From: Toxoplasma gondii ME49
Lineage: Eukaryota > Apicomplexa > Conoidasida > Eucoccidiorida > Sarcocystidae
Assembly (NCBI RefSeq): GCF_000006565.2
Contig: NC_031474.1
Span: 2,949,662 to 3,013,661, forward strand
Reading direction: 5' to 3'
DNA length: 64,000 nt
Position numbers and translations under genes: made by a program. Positions within the stretch are counted from its first letter, which is position 1; each line of letters begins with the position of its first letter. Of this stretch, positions 48,704 to 60,958 are shown piece by piece. The notes beneath the pieces were generated by a model. It searched no databases, had not been told where the DNA came from, and worked only from the letters and a program-made list of their open reading frames with translations.

Positions 48704-49081
48704 TGTACAACTAGATATATATATATATATATGTATGTACAATGAGTACGTCTAGGGTCGTGTCTACGAGTATACCTCACACAGATAAACCATAATGACT
48801 GCCGCGAAACCTGAATAGGGTTCGGGGATTTTCCAGAGTGGAGAGACCGGCATATCCGCCGCGTGCAGAGACACGACAAGATCCCCCTCCCGTCCCCACC
48901 CTAAGCCGTCGTCGCATTCAAGAACCTTCAGAGAACGATTTCCGACTGTGTTGGCCACACAGGAAGACGCGACGCGGCAGAGAGAAACAGAGGTTCACTC
49001 TGGGATGTCAGACCAGCACATCTTTTCTTACAAGCTCTGCGTGCATCGCCGAGGCCGTTCGTCTCTAAAAAAACTTTACAT
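41873..49081 (-). CDS. FHA / RING-CH (RINGv) / FHA protein with Ala/Gln-rich tail (5' end unresolved)
   Basis: Minus-strand exons in reading order: 48945-48781, 48393-48282, 47459-46930, 46338-46047, 45773-45523, 45221-45097, 44641-44482, 44045-43926 and 43473-41873. All phases agree, giving at least 1,117 residues. A candidate preceding exon is 49081-49032. Exon 46338-46047 holds an FHA-like strand set (ILQEGDVIKLGRFKLRVKQL). Exon 45773-45523 is a complete C4HC3 RING-CH: CRIC, CEC, H-x2-C, then HCELC. The next three exons form an FHA domain: GVHVISMASKKDLKLGRGHE, then SDVRIPDVSISRYHATIRF, DHNSKFGTLV and LQVGRSVVKFSL. The last exon encodes poly-Ala and Gln-rich disorder. RING-CH domains are E3 ligases that recruit E2 enzymes, and FHA domains bind phosphothreonine, so phospho-dependent ubiquitination is inferred. 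No transmembrane pair typical of MARCH proteins is evident. The start codon and first exons are not certain. Confidence 0.85.
42490..43215 (-). repeat. Poly-Ala and poly-Gln coding trinucleotide tracts
   Basis: Within the last exon of the FHA/RING-CH gene: GCN runs coding Ala around 42980-43215, and CAG/GCG runs coding Gln/Ala around 42605-42690. Both are compositionally extreme relative to the neighbouring exons. Confidence 0.8.
43700..43866. repeat. TA-rich tract in an FHA/RING-CH intron
   Basis: Imperfect TATA/TACGTATA/TACATA repeats between the exons starting at 43473 and ending at 43926. Confidence 0.8.
45378..45500. repeat. GATA-type imperfect repeat in an FHA/RING-CH intron
   Basis: Repeated agatagagatacaga/gatatcgat units just 3' (on the minus strand) of the RING-CH exon. 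Confidence 0.8.
48670..48732. repeat. (TA)n microsatellite in an FHA/RING-CH intron
   Basis: Two TA runs separated by a short non-repeat (attatgtacaacta). Confidence 0.9.
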
Positions 49082-51804
49082 CTGAGAAGTCTCCCGACCC
49101 AGCGAGCACGAAGCAAGAGTCTTCAGCGCCAGGGGAGAGAGGATACGAAACCGAAAGAGAGAGACAGGAGTGCGTGCGCTTTTGCTTTACCTGCAAAAGC
49201 AGAAGCAGAAACGGAGGAGCAGATGTCGGTGGAAGGTGAAAACCGGGGGGAAATGGAATGGGCTTAAAAGCGACGGAAACGTAGTGACAAAAAGGCCATC
49301 TTCATGTCGGTTCCAGTGGAAATCAAAGCCCTGGAGCGAAGCCAAAACGGACAGACACATCGGAGCAGCGGTTCGAGAGGAAATGTATGGACACCAGCGT
49401 CAAGAGACATGCACGCGTCTTTGCGAGAAAAGGAAACCTGCAGCGGCAAAAGAGACGAGAAAGATGAGAGAGACGCGGAAAGGCGGAAACATAAAGGCAA
49501 AAAACGCATACACATCTCGGACAGGCGCTGAGAACTCGTGGCCACGGTAGAAAAATCACATGAGGACGACGAGAGAGGACGAGAATTAGCGATGTTTCCG
49601 TGTTTCACTGTCTATCGACGGAAATTCGCCGACTCTTCGGCCACAAGAGACAGGGAAAGACAGAAACACAAAGCTCTTGGTTGAGTGATCAAAACCCTCC
49701 CGTGGTTTCAGCTGGGTACGGACTTTTTCGCAGGAGGTGGAGCGCGAAAGACATGGCTACGCAGAAATCGCTGTTTCCCGAAGAGTGCGCGAAATGGAGA
49801 GAGGTTCCAGAAGAGGAAAGAGGTAAAAAGCCACGGGGAAACGCGAGGAGAATCGACGGAAAGTACTGCGGTGGCAAAAAAGGGGGACGCGCGAAGGAAG
49901 AGACACGGAAAGTAGACAAAGCACAAGGATGGCCGCGGGGTTTTCTGCCAGGTTGCAGAGCGAGTCGGAACTCACACGAGGCAGAAAGGCGTGCTTTCTT
50001 GAAAGGCGAGAAAGCCAGCGAGACGAAAAATTTGCTGGCAATACGGCGTTCACCGGTGGAGAGGCGGACGGTGGAGGAGAGCCGGAGAGTGCAGCGCGCA
50101 CGTGGAAAAGCGGAGAGGAGCGCGAAGGGAGGTGCGCGAAAAAGGCAGGGATTTGGAAATACTCGAGACCAGGCGAAGAAAACGAAAAAAGAGGGGGGGA
50201 AACGACCCACGAAAAGGCTCGCGCCACCGCGTTTTCACCGAGAGTGGCGGCACTTCACCGTTCTATAGCGTGTTTGATGAGAGACGAGATTCGCGAGTGG
50301 CAGAAAAGTCGACGTTTTCGAATGAAAAAGTTCCGGAAAAGAAGCTGGGGACGAAAAAAACATGCAGCCCGTAGATGAAGCGAAAGAAACTGGCTTGGTG
50401 CGGAGCCAAGAACCCAAAATCCCGAGTTCTGGCCCTCTCTTCTTAGCCGCATAACGGACACCCGTTCCACATCCTGCTACGCTTTACGCCAGCGACCATG
50501 TGGCCGGTCCACGGCCATGTCGGGACGGCTTTCTTCGCCTCACACACAGTGCATTAGACTGCGGGAAGCCGCGCCCAAAGTCTGCAGAAGCTCCTCGCGT
50601 TCTGCCGCAATGATTTCAGGAAAAAGCTGAGTGAAACACACGCAGAAAAAGTCCACTGCACCCCGGGCTGAGACCGCGGCGAAACGCTACGTGGTGTGGT
50701 AGGTCCTTCGGTGCAATTACACCACGCGACCGACGAAGCAGAGAGAGAGAGAACACGACCCAGAATCGGACTCACTTTGCTGCGGAAATCAAAAAGCGCC
50801 GCTTTTCTTCATCAGAAACGCCACGAGATAAAGAAACCCCGTCCGGCACTCCTCCTTGAAAAGCCTCGCTAGAACGCGAATCCGCGCTCGCGCAGCTCAA
50901 TGTCCACGACAAGCGGAGAAAGCGACCTTTGTGGCGCACTAGCTTTTTTCAAGGGTGGCCGTGCTCGTGCGCACCGTACGTGGAAGCTGAAAGTCCGCTG
51001 GGCATGCAATCTTTTCCTGCATTCCTTGTAGTCAGCCCGCCGCCGAGAAACACTCTCTACAGGAAAAACAGAAAAAGGAAGGCGCCGAGTGTTCTCCAGT
51101 GTCGCACGCAGGGTCCACGGCGAACGCAGCAAACAGCTGGCGCAGAAACACGCAGAAAATCCCTCTCTTTCAGTCGAGCGCCATTCGCTGCAGACGAATA
51201 CACTGTGGCGACGTCGATTCGTGGGGAGTTTCCAGGGGCAGGAAGGTTCTAGCTCGTGTCCCGGACGGTGAGTGGACCCAGCGAGCTCCTACAGCAAAAC
51301 GAAGAGCCGCGACTCGAGCGAAGGGAAACGCAAAGGAGGAAACGCGGAACAAAAGTGCACTGAAAATAACGATGCAAACCAGCGTAGCGTGACTCCGCTC
51401 CAGGTGACTCAAGAGGGGAACCCCACCGACTTCCACAGAAAGCATGTCCCAAGTTTCAGGCGCGTAGAATCGACGAAAAAGTGTACCAAATAGACATGTG
51501 AGCACTTGTACGTGTCGGGTCGGGGCCAAGACGTTTTTTCCTCCTTTTCAGATCCTGTAACCCGCAGGGCTCAACAGAAAGCAGGTCTCTGGTCTCACAC
51601 ACACACAAAACCAGTTGTATACGCACGTATATGCAAAGGCGTTCTAGTGGTAGAGTCAACTGGAGTGAGACGAGGAGCCTGTGGCGCTTTTCTGAACAGT
51701 TTTTTCAAAGGAAACAGCTGTGTCAAGAGGCATGATGCTTGCGGAAGTGAAGAACAAGCTGCAGAAGACAGACCAAGGACGACGCAAACAAAATACTTGG
51801 AAGC
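49082..51804. other. Upstream region of the FHA/RING-CH gene
   Basis: This should contain the missing 5' exon(s) and promoter of the gene to the left. A strong donor-like cag|gtaaag (minus strand, about 49191) is phase-compatible with the candidate exon 49081-49032, but the upstream frame is unrecognisable. Purine-rich plus strand at 49150-50400 gives long, biased frames on both strands. No other gene is supported. Confidence 0.45.
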
Positions 51805-53743
51805 TCATCTGCACTCTCTAGCTCCTCTACTTCCGTAGGCGTTCTCTGATTTCCAAGAGCAAAGATGTGGAGTTCCTGGAAACCTGTGTGTCTATAACCG
51901 AGTTTGCCTTCCGACTCACGGGTACCTGTTTTCACTATCTGTAGACGAGACAGAAATGCGATGTGTATGCACATCGATTCGGGAAAACAGCCTGCAGTTT
52001 TCTTTCGACCAGCGGTTGGTAAACAGATGTGGATCTGTAGCCGGCAGTAGGGCCCGTTTCAACAGTTCAGACAGCGGCAGAGCTTCTTTCACTGTGCTCT
52101 TGAGGGTCACTACCTCTAGGCAATTAAGCAGCTTCTCCGCCCCCGTCGGTTGGCACTAATCTTCTACTCATGTGCAGCCACACATACATATACATGTATT
52201 GCAACAGGGGAAAATTACACATGCGTATGCGTAGGGTATGAAGGACAACTCGTTGAAAGTTATCGGCTGATGCTGGCATGTGTGTCGTGGAGTGTGTCCA
52301 GCTTTCTGGTTCCTACGAAAGATACCATCGTAGTCGATCGAAACTCGAACCATGCACACAGAATCTTGGAGGAATAGGTTTCGTTCTGTTTTTTGCTTGA
52401 ATCTTTTTCCGTACCTCCTTCAGCCAAGAAGATTTCCTCGGGGCTTCATCGAGTGTGGGGTATTGCACAACGGGAGTTTGAGGAGCGTAAACTTGGCTCG
52501 TTCGTTTCATGCGGCCTTGCTGGTTTGGGGCAGCATGAGATTCAGAGGCAGCTTGCTCAGGAATCACAACTCAGTTTTGGGATGTGGAGAAGCAAACAAG
52601 CGAGATCTACACCGGTTGGTGGACGATTTGAAAGCGAGGAGGGGCATGGATTTGACAGAGAACGGAGGTGCGCACGCCAGTCAACGACGCTTCCAGAAGC
52701 TGCAAGCTCCTGACGCGAGAGAATAGTTTTGGGTCGCTGACCTAACATCACCAGATGGTGTCAGCCTCCCACCAGTTCCGAATAAACCGGGGAAAGGCAC
52801 TTGTGCCTATAGTCTGCAAATATCGGCACATACCCGCGTAGCGATAGACACACGATCCGCTACACCGATCCTTTATCGGGAAACCCATCAAAATTCCATG
52901 AATGTATAGAAACAGCCTACATGCGAACATGTGTGTAAATTAATATACGCCACAACTGTTCCAATTGCGCGTGCGGAAGCTGAGGTCAGCAGCAACCCGA
53001 AGACTTAGTGCTTCACGCGGTCTACAACCAGCGTTGCAAGAGCCTCTGGGATAAAAAGCGTCCGCTGGTGAGCGCACGACGGCTACAGTTGCCATGTGAT
53101 TTTGTTTGCGTGTGCGACTCTAAAAATAAAATCCAGCACAGAAAGTGTGGAAGCAACCACAAAATGGAAACTAAATCGCTCGGCCCCAGGCTCATAAAGG
53201 CAAACGCAGCGAATCCGTCTCCATTTCTTCACGCACGTTACTGATGATACTCTCGTAGGCTGCGAATACGTTTGATTTTTGTAAGAACGCTTCTGATGAT
53301 GCTGATTTCGGTCGCACAGTTATTTGTCGGTCTCACAGAAGGGCTCCTCGCGATCCTGTTGGCTCCCTATTGTTTCCAGATTTATCCAAATATGGAAAAG
53401 TAATGCTCCTCAACAGCGTGTACGTCGAAGAAATGTGGCGGCATCATATCGATCGTCGTACAGTGAGCACGCTTGTTTTCGTATGAGTGTGTAATTCTTG
53501 AAAACAGCGAAGGTCTCGAAGGGAAAACTTTGGGATACAAAGGCAAGACATGTTACTTGTGCGCACCTTCGTACGAAGGCAGTCTGAGACGTCGAAGCCC
53601 ATACTTACCATCCTACTTGGGTGACCGAAGTGATTCCGCTGCTTCAGGGCAGAAAGGGCTGGCCGTCTTGCATGCAATGGCTCGACAAGAACACGGTAGA
53701 CTCTTCCAGGAAACAAAAACGGTCTCATTGAAAGAATCCGCAT
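51805..53743 (-). CDS. Tentative four-exon small protein with mitochondrial-type N-terminus
   Basis: Proposed exons, minus strand: 53743-53609 (ATG; ends before gtaagt), 52519-52415 (ends before gtacgg), 52113-51926 (ends before gtaccc) and 51883-51805. The phases agree and would give about 168 residues. The N-terminus MRILSMRPFLFPGRVYRVLV is Arg-rich and almost free of acids, like a mitochondrial presequence. The body reads VYAPQTPVVQYPTLDEAPRK, then SELLKRALLPATDPHLFTNR and FPGTPHLCSWKSENAYGSRG, with no family I recognise. Weak points: the acceptor of exon 3 is ctagag, the first intron is over 1 kb, and the first exon also overlaps an open plus-strand frame. The middle two exons are the best supported; an ATG inside exon 2 (52510) could be the true start. 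Confidence 0.33.
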
Positions 53744-56342
53744 CCTACTATTTCCCCTCAATGTTCGCCCGGTGTTCAGGAAAGGCATGCATGGATGCAA
53801 AGAACCGAGCAACGCAGGGACGCGAAACACCAGAAAGTGAAGGCTGTTCCGGGCTCGTCGCAAGCCCTTTTGTTGGTCAGAGCAGCCTGAATACGTGTCT
53901 GGTACGTCACCTGGGCGACTACCGAAGGCAGAGAAGTTTGCATTTGTGTAGAAGAACGAGTGTTCCCGTAGAGGCCGCGGTGCAGGTAGTTTCGTCAGCG
54001 CTGTGGGATACAGAAACAGTGAGTCTGCGTGAAGGAGAAAATAAACAGAGTGGGAGGGTGTATTGGGTCTCTCTGACATTCCCCCACATCACAGTGGGCC
54101 CCACGATGGCTTCCTCACAGTCAACTTCGAGGACACAACATCAGCGTCCAGGACTTCCGGTTCATACAGCTGGCTCCATATTTGCGAGCGATCTTTCTTG
54201 ACGCGTCTCCTCCATATAGCTGTCCATCCACACCGCAGAAAAAAGAGGTCTGGAACCTCGCTTGCCATCATGGGCATGCAGTAGGTCCAGCCCCACACAC
54301 CTGCGTACTTTCAAGAACGGAGTATAGATCGTTTGTAACATTGTACAGCGGAGCAGGGAACCTTGGTACATCGAATCCAGCCAGAAGTGACGCTGCCAAT
54401 CAACGACATGCGTTTCGGAGTAAAGAAATGCTCCCAACGTCATTATCAGTTAACTATCAAGGCTGAAGCTTGCTGCAAATGGAGTTGCCTCGTAGCGCAG
54501 AGGGGGTCGTTTCTGTGGAGCAGATGCGCGGGGGATGTCGAACCACACAGGGCTGGAGCAGGCTGCAGGAGTAGCTGTAAAGCGCACTACCGAAAAACTA
54601 TTGCATGTCAGCAGCCGCATCGTTCCAGTGCATCCGTATGAATCCTCTCCCTCAGATGCTGCTAGGGACGGCTAAAGCAGTTTGCAGTGAGGGTCACTCG
54701 TGTAGTTGACAAATTACACATCAGGAACAAAGTTTCCGCACACCGACCCACGGCTGCAAAGAGGCAAGACGAAGAAGACTCCCCTCCACCAGGAATCTCC
54801 TTCCTGAAGTGGAAAAACACTTGCGTACCTTTCTTGAGCTTGCGATAAGTGTACTTCTTCATCAAGTCGGATGCACGGAAGTGCGAGATACTGTGGATGT
54901 CTTCCCCTCCCTCGATACCGCGAGGGAAGGCAACGCTTTTTTCTCACGAATAGGGCATGAACGCGGTCGGCGTGTGCCGCGTGAGAAATACCCTTTACCG
55001 ATGACGGTTCCCGTCTATTTCATGACCACAGTGGGATGTCTCGGCGAACGATAATGCTTGTTGCCGCACCCCACGAAACCTTCGCTTTCCGTATGTCAGC
55101 CTGCCTTTCGATGACTGTTGGAAAGCCCTCACTTGGACTGGCTTTTCTACACTGATGGCGATTCTTTCCGGTTTTCCCCGTTCTCAGAGTTGTGTACCAG
55201 ACCACCGATGATACGGTAACCCATTAGTGCTCCGGGAGTGCTTTTATTACTTCATCACTCTGTGGGGAAGCGGTGCTGTACATGTGAGAAGAAAGTTTTG
55301 GTCTTCGGTGCCAGTGCCGCGCACGCCCCGAAGAAAGGCGGAATGGACTGTGGCAGCTGGAACAGGTGGTCCTTCCGCAGTTCTACAGGAGACAAGAAAG
55401 GGGCTGCTCCCAGCGATTCCTTCCCTCATATGATAGTCCACGGCATTAACGGCGTTCAGCCACGGTAGAGAACACGGATGCGATGAGTTGCATGCGAGCA
55501 TCTGTCTCGTTTAGGACCCCAAAATCTATGTTGCCTTTCCATCGAACAAGTGTTGCGGCGGGTACACAGCTTCTGCATCAGTTTTGTTCCTACCTTGTGC
55601 ACTGTGTCGGTGCAACATGACAGCTCCCGCCAAGTATGGTGACACTTACATGAGGTAGCATCTGAGTCATGTCACTGTAGTAGCCCGTAGCGCAGCAGCC
55701 GAGGGGTTCGTTCAAGATAAGAGACCAGGCGCAAGCCAGGGAAGATGCGCGCGAAGCGACGTCAGATCCATGAGTAACAGCAGTGTGTCCACACCCAGTT
55801 TAGTCAATACAAGTGCCAAAATATGACCGTATCGTATCCACTCTTTCATACGGCACACGTGGAATGCATTTTACCTCGGCAGTACTTAAAAAACTACATG
55901 AGAGAAGATCGAAAATTCACACGAGACACGACTGTATATTCATCCTGAACTGTTCTCCCTGTGAGTATGGAAGTTAGACTGGAATTAGAAGCTCCTGCTG
56001 ATTTACCACTTTAGGCGTATAAACCACAACACCAAAAAGTACGCGGAAGAGGTGACAGCCGCGAAACGAAATGAATTTGAAGCGTCGTTGGAACTCCTGA
56101 GAGGGGAACAAGTACTCTGCGCCCTTTCTGCCCCGCCACAACACTCCCACAGCGAGGACATCGAGTGTTCTGCGGCAGTTCCACGTTCGCTCATTCCCTC
56201 CAATTATCCGGTACTACGACAAGGAACCGTAGAATCATCTCCTGGAGAGTCGCCGGCGCGCACAGATCTAACAGCTTGTGACTATCCAAAGAAGGCGTTT
56301 GACACATGGCCTTTCTTTCACGGTACGTTTCATGTTGAACAC
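53744..56342. other. Spacer before the C2-domain gene's 3' end
   Basis: Contains the 3' UTR of the C2 gene. The plus frame at 53473-54201 (about 240 codons, starting at TTG) has no domain and is open on the opposite strand as well. I see no repeats or RNA genes. Confidence 0.45.
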
Positions 56343-57739
56343 CTATCGAAGGGGGTAATAACTTCCAGGGGGATAGCCGTAGTACGGAGAAGGAGGCTGC
56401 CCATACACTCCTGGTGGCTGATAAGCTGCGGCACTTGGAGGTACGCCGTATCCTGCCGGTTGTGGTGCGTAACCTGCAGCCGGCGTTGCCGCATAACCCG
56501 GGACAGGGGCTGCATATGCCACCGGTAAAGGCGGGTAATACGGCGTTCCTACCATCGGCTGCCCTGCTGGTAGAGGGGCAGGAACATAACCTGCGGTGTA
56601 TGCGGGTGCTGGCGTGCCGTGCATTACGGTAGCTGGAGCGGGCATTGCAGCAGGAATTGCATTTAGAGGTGCAGCGGAAGGCGAAGACGTGCCAGCTTTA
56701 ATCTTGGGCTCAAACTCGATGGTGATTTTCAAGAACCCTGCATGTTTGCCTTCCTTACGCGTCAGCTACGCAAACAACACATGTCAGGCACATACACACA
56801 TGCGCCTGGTCATACGTGTACATATGTGTCTAGGTTATGTCTGCGTTTAATGACCTAACGAGACTTCGTTGCAGGCATAACGAAGTCTCGATGGTTACTC
56901 GGCCGTCAATCACTGGCGCGGGAGATCGTGCCAATACGACGAACACACGGGCAACTTGGCAGAATGTGCCATGTTTTGTGGCTGTGGCTACCTCGATTTC
57001 CGCATTGTAGAGGCGCGTTCCATACACAATCGGTGATAGGGTGACGTCTGCCATGCCGATATAATCGTCCTTCGTCAGCTTGTCTTTATCCAATACCTTG
57101 AATCTGAAAAAAACGGCAAATCCAGCCGTGGCCGTACTGTGATACACGTGCAACGCCGCCTCCAAACAGTTCTGTCGCTGCTCGCGTGAACGGAGACTTC
57201 TCGGGACACGGAAAGTGCTTTGACTTGTCAGAGAGCAAACCACGCACAGTGTGGGCAAAATCAGTTTGAACTCCTCTTGTCGCTCTTTGTCATACACGCT
57301 CAAAAAATCCTGTCTGCCGTTGAATTCTTACCGCATTTGAGCCTCACCGACATAGTCCATCTTGAAAGCTTGGTTCCAGCACGGAGTTTTGTTGCCATGG
57401 TCGTCCACGTTCGTCTTGAATGTGTGGTTCCCCATAGTCACGATGCAATAAGGGTCCTGAGGCAGACAAAATCACTTGGATATTGGGGCTCGAAATGACC
57501 TAAAACGTGTTGAGACCGCCACAAACTCTTGGTTGCCACGACGACTGTATTCTGGTGCTTCCGTACACGTACGTTTATGAGGGCTCGTGCAAACATGCGA
57601 AAAAAACTGATTGTGACAATTCAGATTCCCCTGTCGAGTCGTTCTTTCTCACCATCTTCGTGATTAGATTCGTGCTGTGCAACTCTCGTGCACTGTGCAC
57701 TGTGACGGTGACGTGAGTCGGTTGATTTGGATCCGACAT
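56343..57739 (-). CDS. C2-domain protein with Pro/Tyr/Gly-rich tail (SRC2-like architecture)
   Basis: Four exons on the minus strand: 57739-57653, 57456-57332, 57103-56992 and 56765-56343, with consistent phases and short introns (196-228 nt). The product is about 248 residues. Residues 8-128 form one C2 domain: THVTVTVHSARELHSTNLIT, then DPYCIVTMG, PCWNQAFK, FKVLDKDKLTKDDYIGMADV and GFLKITIEF at the end. Asp30, Asp76, Asp78 and Asp83/84 sit where calcium ligands lie in C2 domains, but the first loop lacks its usual early Asp, so calcium dependence is uncertain. The tail from about residue 131 is built of Pro-, Tyr- and Gly-rich units (PPSPYYGYPPGSYYPLR end). This order resembles plant SRC2-type proteins, and membrane association is inferred. 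There is no signal peptide or membrane helix. It lies divergent to the E2 gene at 60959. Confidence 0.92.
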
Positions 57740-60700
57740 CTTGCGTATCTTCTCAGAAACCGCAAAACCCCCTGCAAGAAGACAACCAGAAACTTCTCGA
57801 AGCGTTACGACGGTGAGCACCGCTGAATGCACAGACACAACGAAAATGCTTGAAATTCCATGTGTTTTTATCCATCTTGTCTCTCTCCGACAGAATGAAA
57901 GACAACGACGCATCCGAAGATCTATACAAGTGCTTGCACGCTAGCATGAAGCCGACAAAGTGGATCCGACCGTGAATACATACGCGCATAAATAAACACA
58001 TACACAATTTCCTGTCTATGCGGGATTTAGGCACATCTTCACATCCAACGGAACTGCAGGAAGAAATCGTCCAGCCACAGCCTCCCGATGTCGAACCACG
58101 CTTCTCAGAGCTTCTCACTGGGGAGCCAAAAACAGATATACGAAACAGGATGATCTCCAGTCGCCGTTCTCATACCATACCGACTATGCTGTAGCCATGA
58201 TACAGAGCTTAGTGTTTCACTTGTACTAACAACCAGAAGAAACTACTACGGAGATGCTATGTTCTTGGAGACGAGACGCGGGTGATGGCATGACGGTTCT
58301 TCAAGTTCACTGATTTCAGCTGCGTAAGAATTTGTGCTTGAAAATCCACATTTTCTAAGCCTTCACAGCGGAGCAAGGATCTGTCTAAAAAACATCCACG
58401 CTGTCTGAATACGTGTTTCCACTTTGCCTTACAAAGCTATTCACACCCGTAGATAAACTTCCAGAGATATGCAGGCGAACGCAGCATACACTGACTACAG
58501 TGTAAATCTCCCCTGTTTACATGCGCTTTCAAAATGCCACCTCTAGATTCCTTGGAATCCGTTTGCGTCAGTCGCCGGTGTCTGTAACGCGTGAGCACAA
58601 CGGGACTGGAAATACATTCTCCCCCTACGATGACTTTCTAGCAAAAGCTACCAGACAAAAACGCCCGTTGAATAAGAAAAAGACCGAAATGGACAGGGTA
58701 AGGAAAGAATGAGTATCTCTTTGCTTTCGCCAAGCGCAAAGGTTTCAGATCCCCAGGACCAACTGTTTTCTAATCCGAAGCAAAAAGCTAACGATACCAC
58801 ACAGGGATTGAGACGCCGAGAGAGCGGCTAGTAGGGAGACGGCTGTAAGCGTGGGGATTCTGCGGGGTTCTGCTACCGTCAGACACCCGAAACCTTTTTT
58901 CTTACGCGTATCTGACCAGCTCAAGTGTTGCGTTCTTCCCCGTGCCTGCCTAGTATCTTTCTCGTTTCGTGAGCAGCAAGCACACATTTCCGTGCGGCCT
59001 CGACGACGCGGGAGACATCAAACCAACTAGCAGGCGCAAGACCGGGAACCGGAGTCTCCACTGCCGCCCCTCAAGGGCTTGGTATTTTATGGAACGCGTC
59101 CAGTTGCGGATGCCCTCCTCTTTGTCTGCCTGTACTGCAGTCGCTTCCTCTTTCGTTTTCTTCTTCTGGAACATTTGTACCCAAGGGGACGACATAGAGG
59201 GCGATACACTTTGAGGCCGCCTCGCCTCTCCCGATATCATTTCCCCCTACTCGCGGAAAGGCAGACTTCCCCCTGAGTCAGCAGAAATCTTTCAGGTGTG
59301 TGACGTCGCCAGAGGCGCCGGGAAGTGTGAACTTTCCCCTTTTTCTTGGTTGCAAACAACTCCCAGTTTCTGCGACCATATTGCGTGTAGGCGACGAGCG
59401 CGAGGCGAGTGCCCGGATGTGAGACACGACGAGGCGACGTTTTTGCATCCGTCGCTCTCTTTCCCAGTCACTTTTTGGTCTTTCCCTTCGCTTTCTCGTC
59501 TTGTCCGTTGATGCAAAACGCCTTTCGCCGGGAGGGAAGCTTCTTTTCGCTGGCAGGCGCCTACTGTTACTCCTTTTGTGACCGCCCTACTGTGCACTCT
59601 GCCGGGTTTGTGCGTGTTCTGTAATCCTTTTCCGTAAGCAGATGTGTACCGCTGTGGAATTTTTCAGAAACTGTGTGTATTTCGAGGAGCTCATTCACGC
59701 GCAGATGCGCAAAATGTGCTTCAATGTGCGGACTTAGGTTCGCCTTCGCTAGACCGACAGAATCGAACATTTGACAGACGGTTCTGTACATGAGTCCCGG
59801 CCGTGTTGTTTTTACTCTCCTTGTACGTCATATTTTCCGCGTTTTCCTTGTGATTCAAGATCACTTCCACTAAAGGAGTGTGCGGCTTCCTTTCCACCTT
59901 TTCCCCGCCTTTTGCGGCAAACGCATTTTCTCTCCGGCCGCGTCGTGCGCCTCCAACCACCCTTCGCTTCTGTCTTTTGAGGGGGCCTACAGAGCAGAGC
60001 CTTTGGACATGTCAAGCACCCTTTTTCTCGCTGGCTTCAAAAAAGTCTCAGCACTTTCGTTCTTTCCTTTCTTTCGTTGTCTGTTCTCTGCCTGTCAATT
60101 GCCGTTTTCTCGCGCCAGTTCCCCCTGATCTCCGTCTGCCGCGTTTCCAGACTGCCCCGTGTTGCACCAGGGCTCTCTCTGCTTGCATGTCCAACTATGC
60201 ACATTTCTCCCGTTTCTTTTTTTCCCTACGCTCTATATCCGTACTGATGCATATCGTTTGAATGCGAAGTCGCATCCATACGTTAAAATGCACGCACATC
60301 TGCAAACGGTTCCGGTCCCCTGGTGCAAAGTCGACAGCGCATGAGAATTTTTTTTGCTTCTTTTCCGTCGGTCAAGGAAGGAAAAGTGGAAGCTGTTCTG
60401 GACATTTCCTCCCGTCAACTTTGCGTCCGCGAAGCGCCTCTTTTCTCTTTCTCATCGTCAGTGTGCCTCCCTTCCTCTCTTTCCTTCCCTTTTGTTAACC
60501 GCGATTCACAACTTTTCTCGCCCTTTCCCGCAGCTCTTGCGTGTGTGCTCTGTCTGTCTCCTCTTGGCTTCCACACGGAAAAAGTTTTCTTGTGGATCTT
60601 AAGATCCCGATCAAAGAAGACCCGCGATCGCAGAGATCTCCCCTGCGCGGATTTATCGTTTTTATGAAAACTGTCTCTCTGCACCCGTCCAGCTCTCGTC

Positions 60701-60958
60701 TTCTTTTGTCTAGCCACGGAATCTGCGTATCAGCCCTGTAGCTTTTTAACCTTCGCCTCCGGACCCGCGGTCTTCGCGTCGCTCTTCCTCTTTTCTTCGT
60801 CAGACGCGTTTCACTTTGTGGACTGCGAAGAGGAAAAGGAGCGGAAACTTGGTGTCTGTAGAAGGCAAGAGAGAGACAGCTCGCTGAGGAGGCGAAGAGG
60901 CCTAGACGGACCTGGAACATTTCTGCTCTGCTCGGCTTGCTCTCGGACTTGCTGCAAA
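57740..60958. other. Divergent promoter region of the C2 and E2 genes
   Basis: The starts of the minus-strand C2 gene and the plus-strand E2 gene face away from this 3.2-kb region. The right half (about 59290-60900) is pyrimidine-rich on the plus strand, as expected of a long 5' UTR. Frames are short and without domains. No RNA gene or repeat is evident. Confidence 0.5.

Noticed and set aside
53473..54201. 240-codon plus frame
   Set aside because: No ATG at its start, no domain, and the opposite strand is equally open. Treated as spacer apart from the tentative minus exon.
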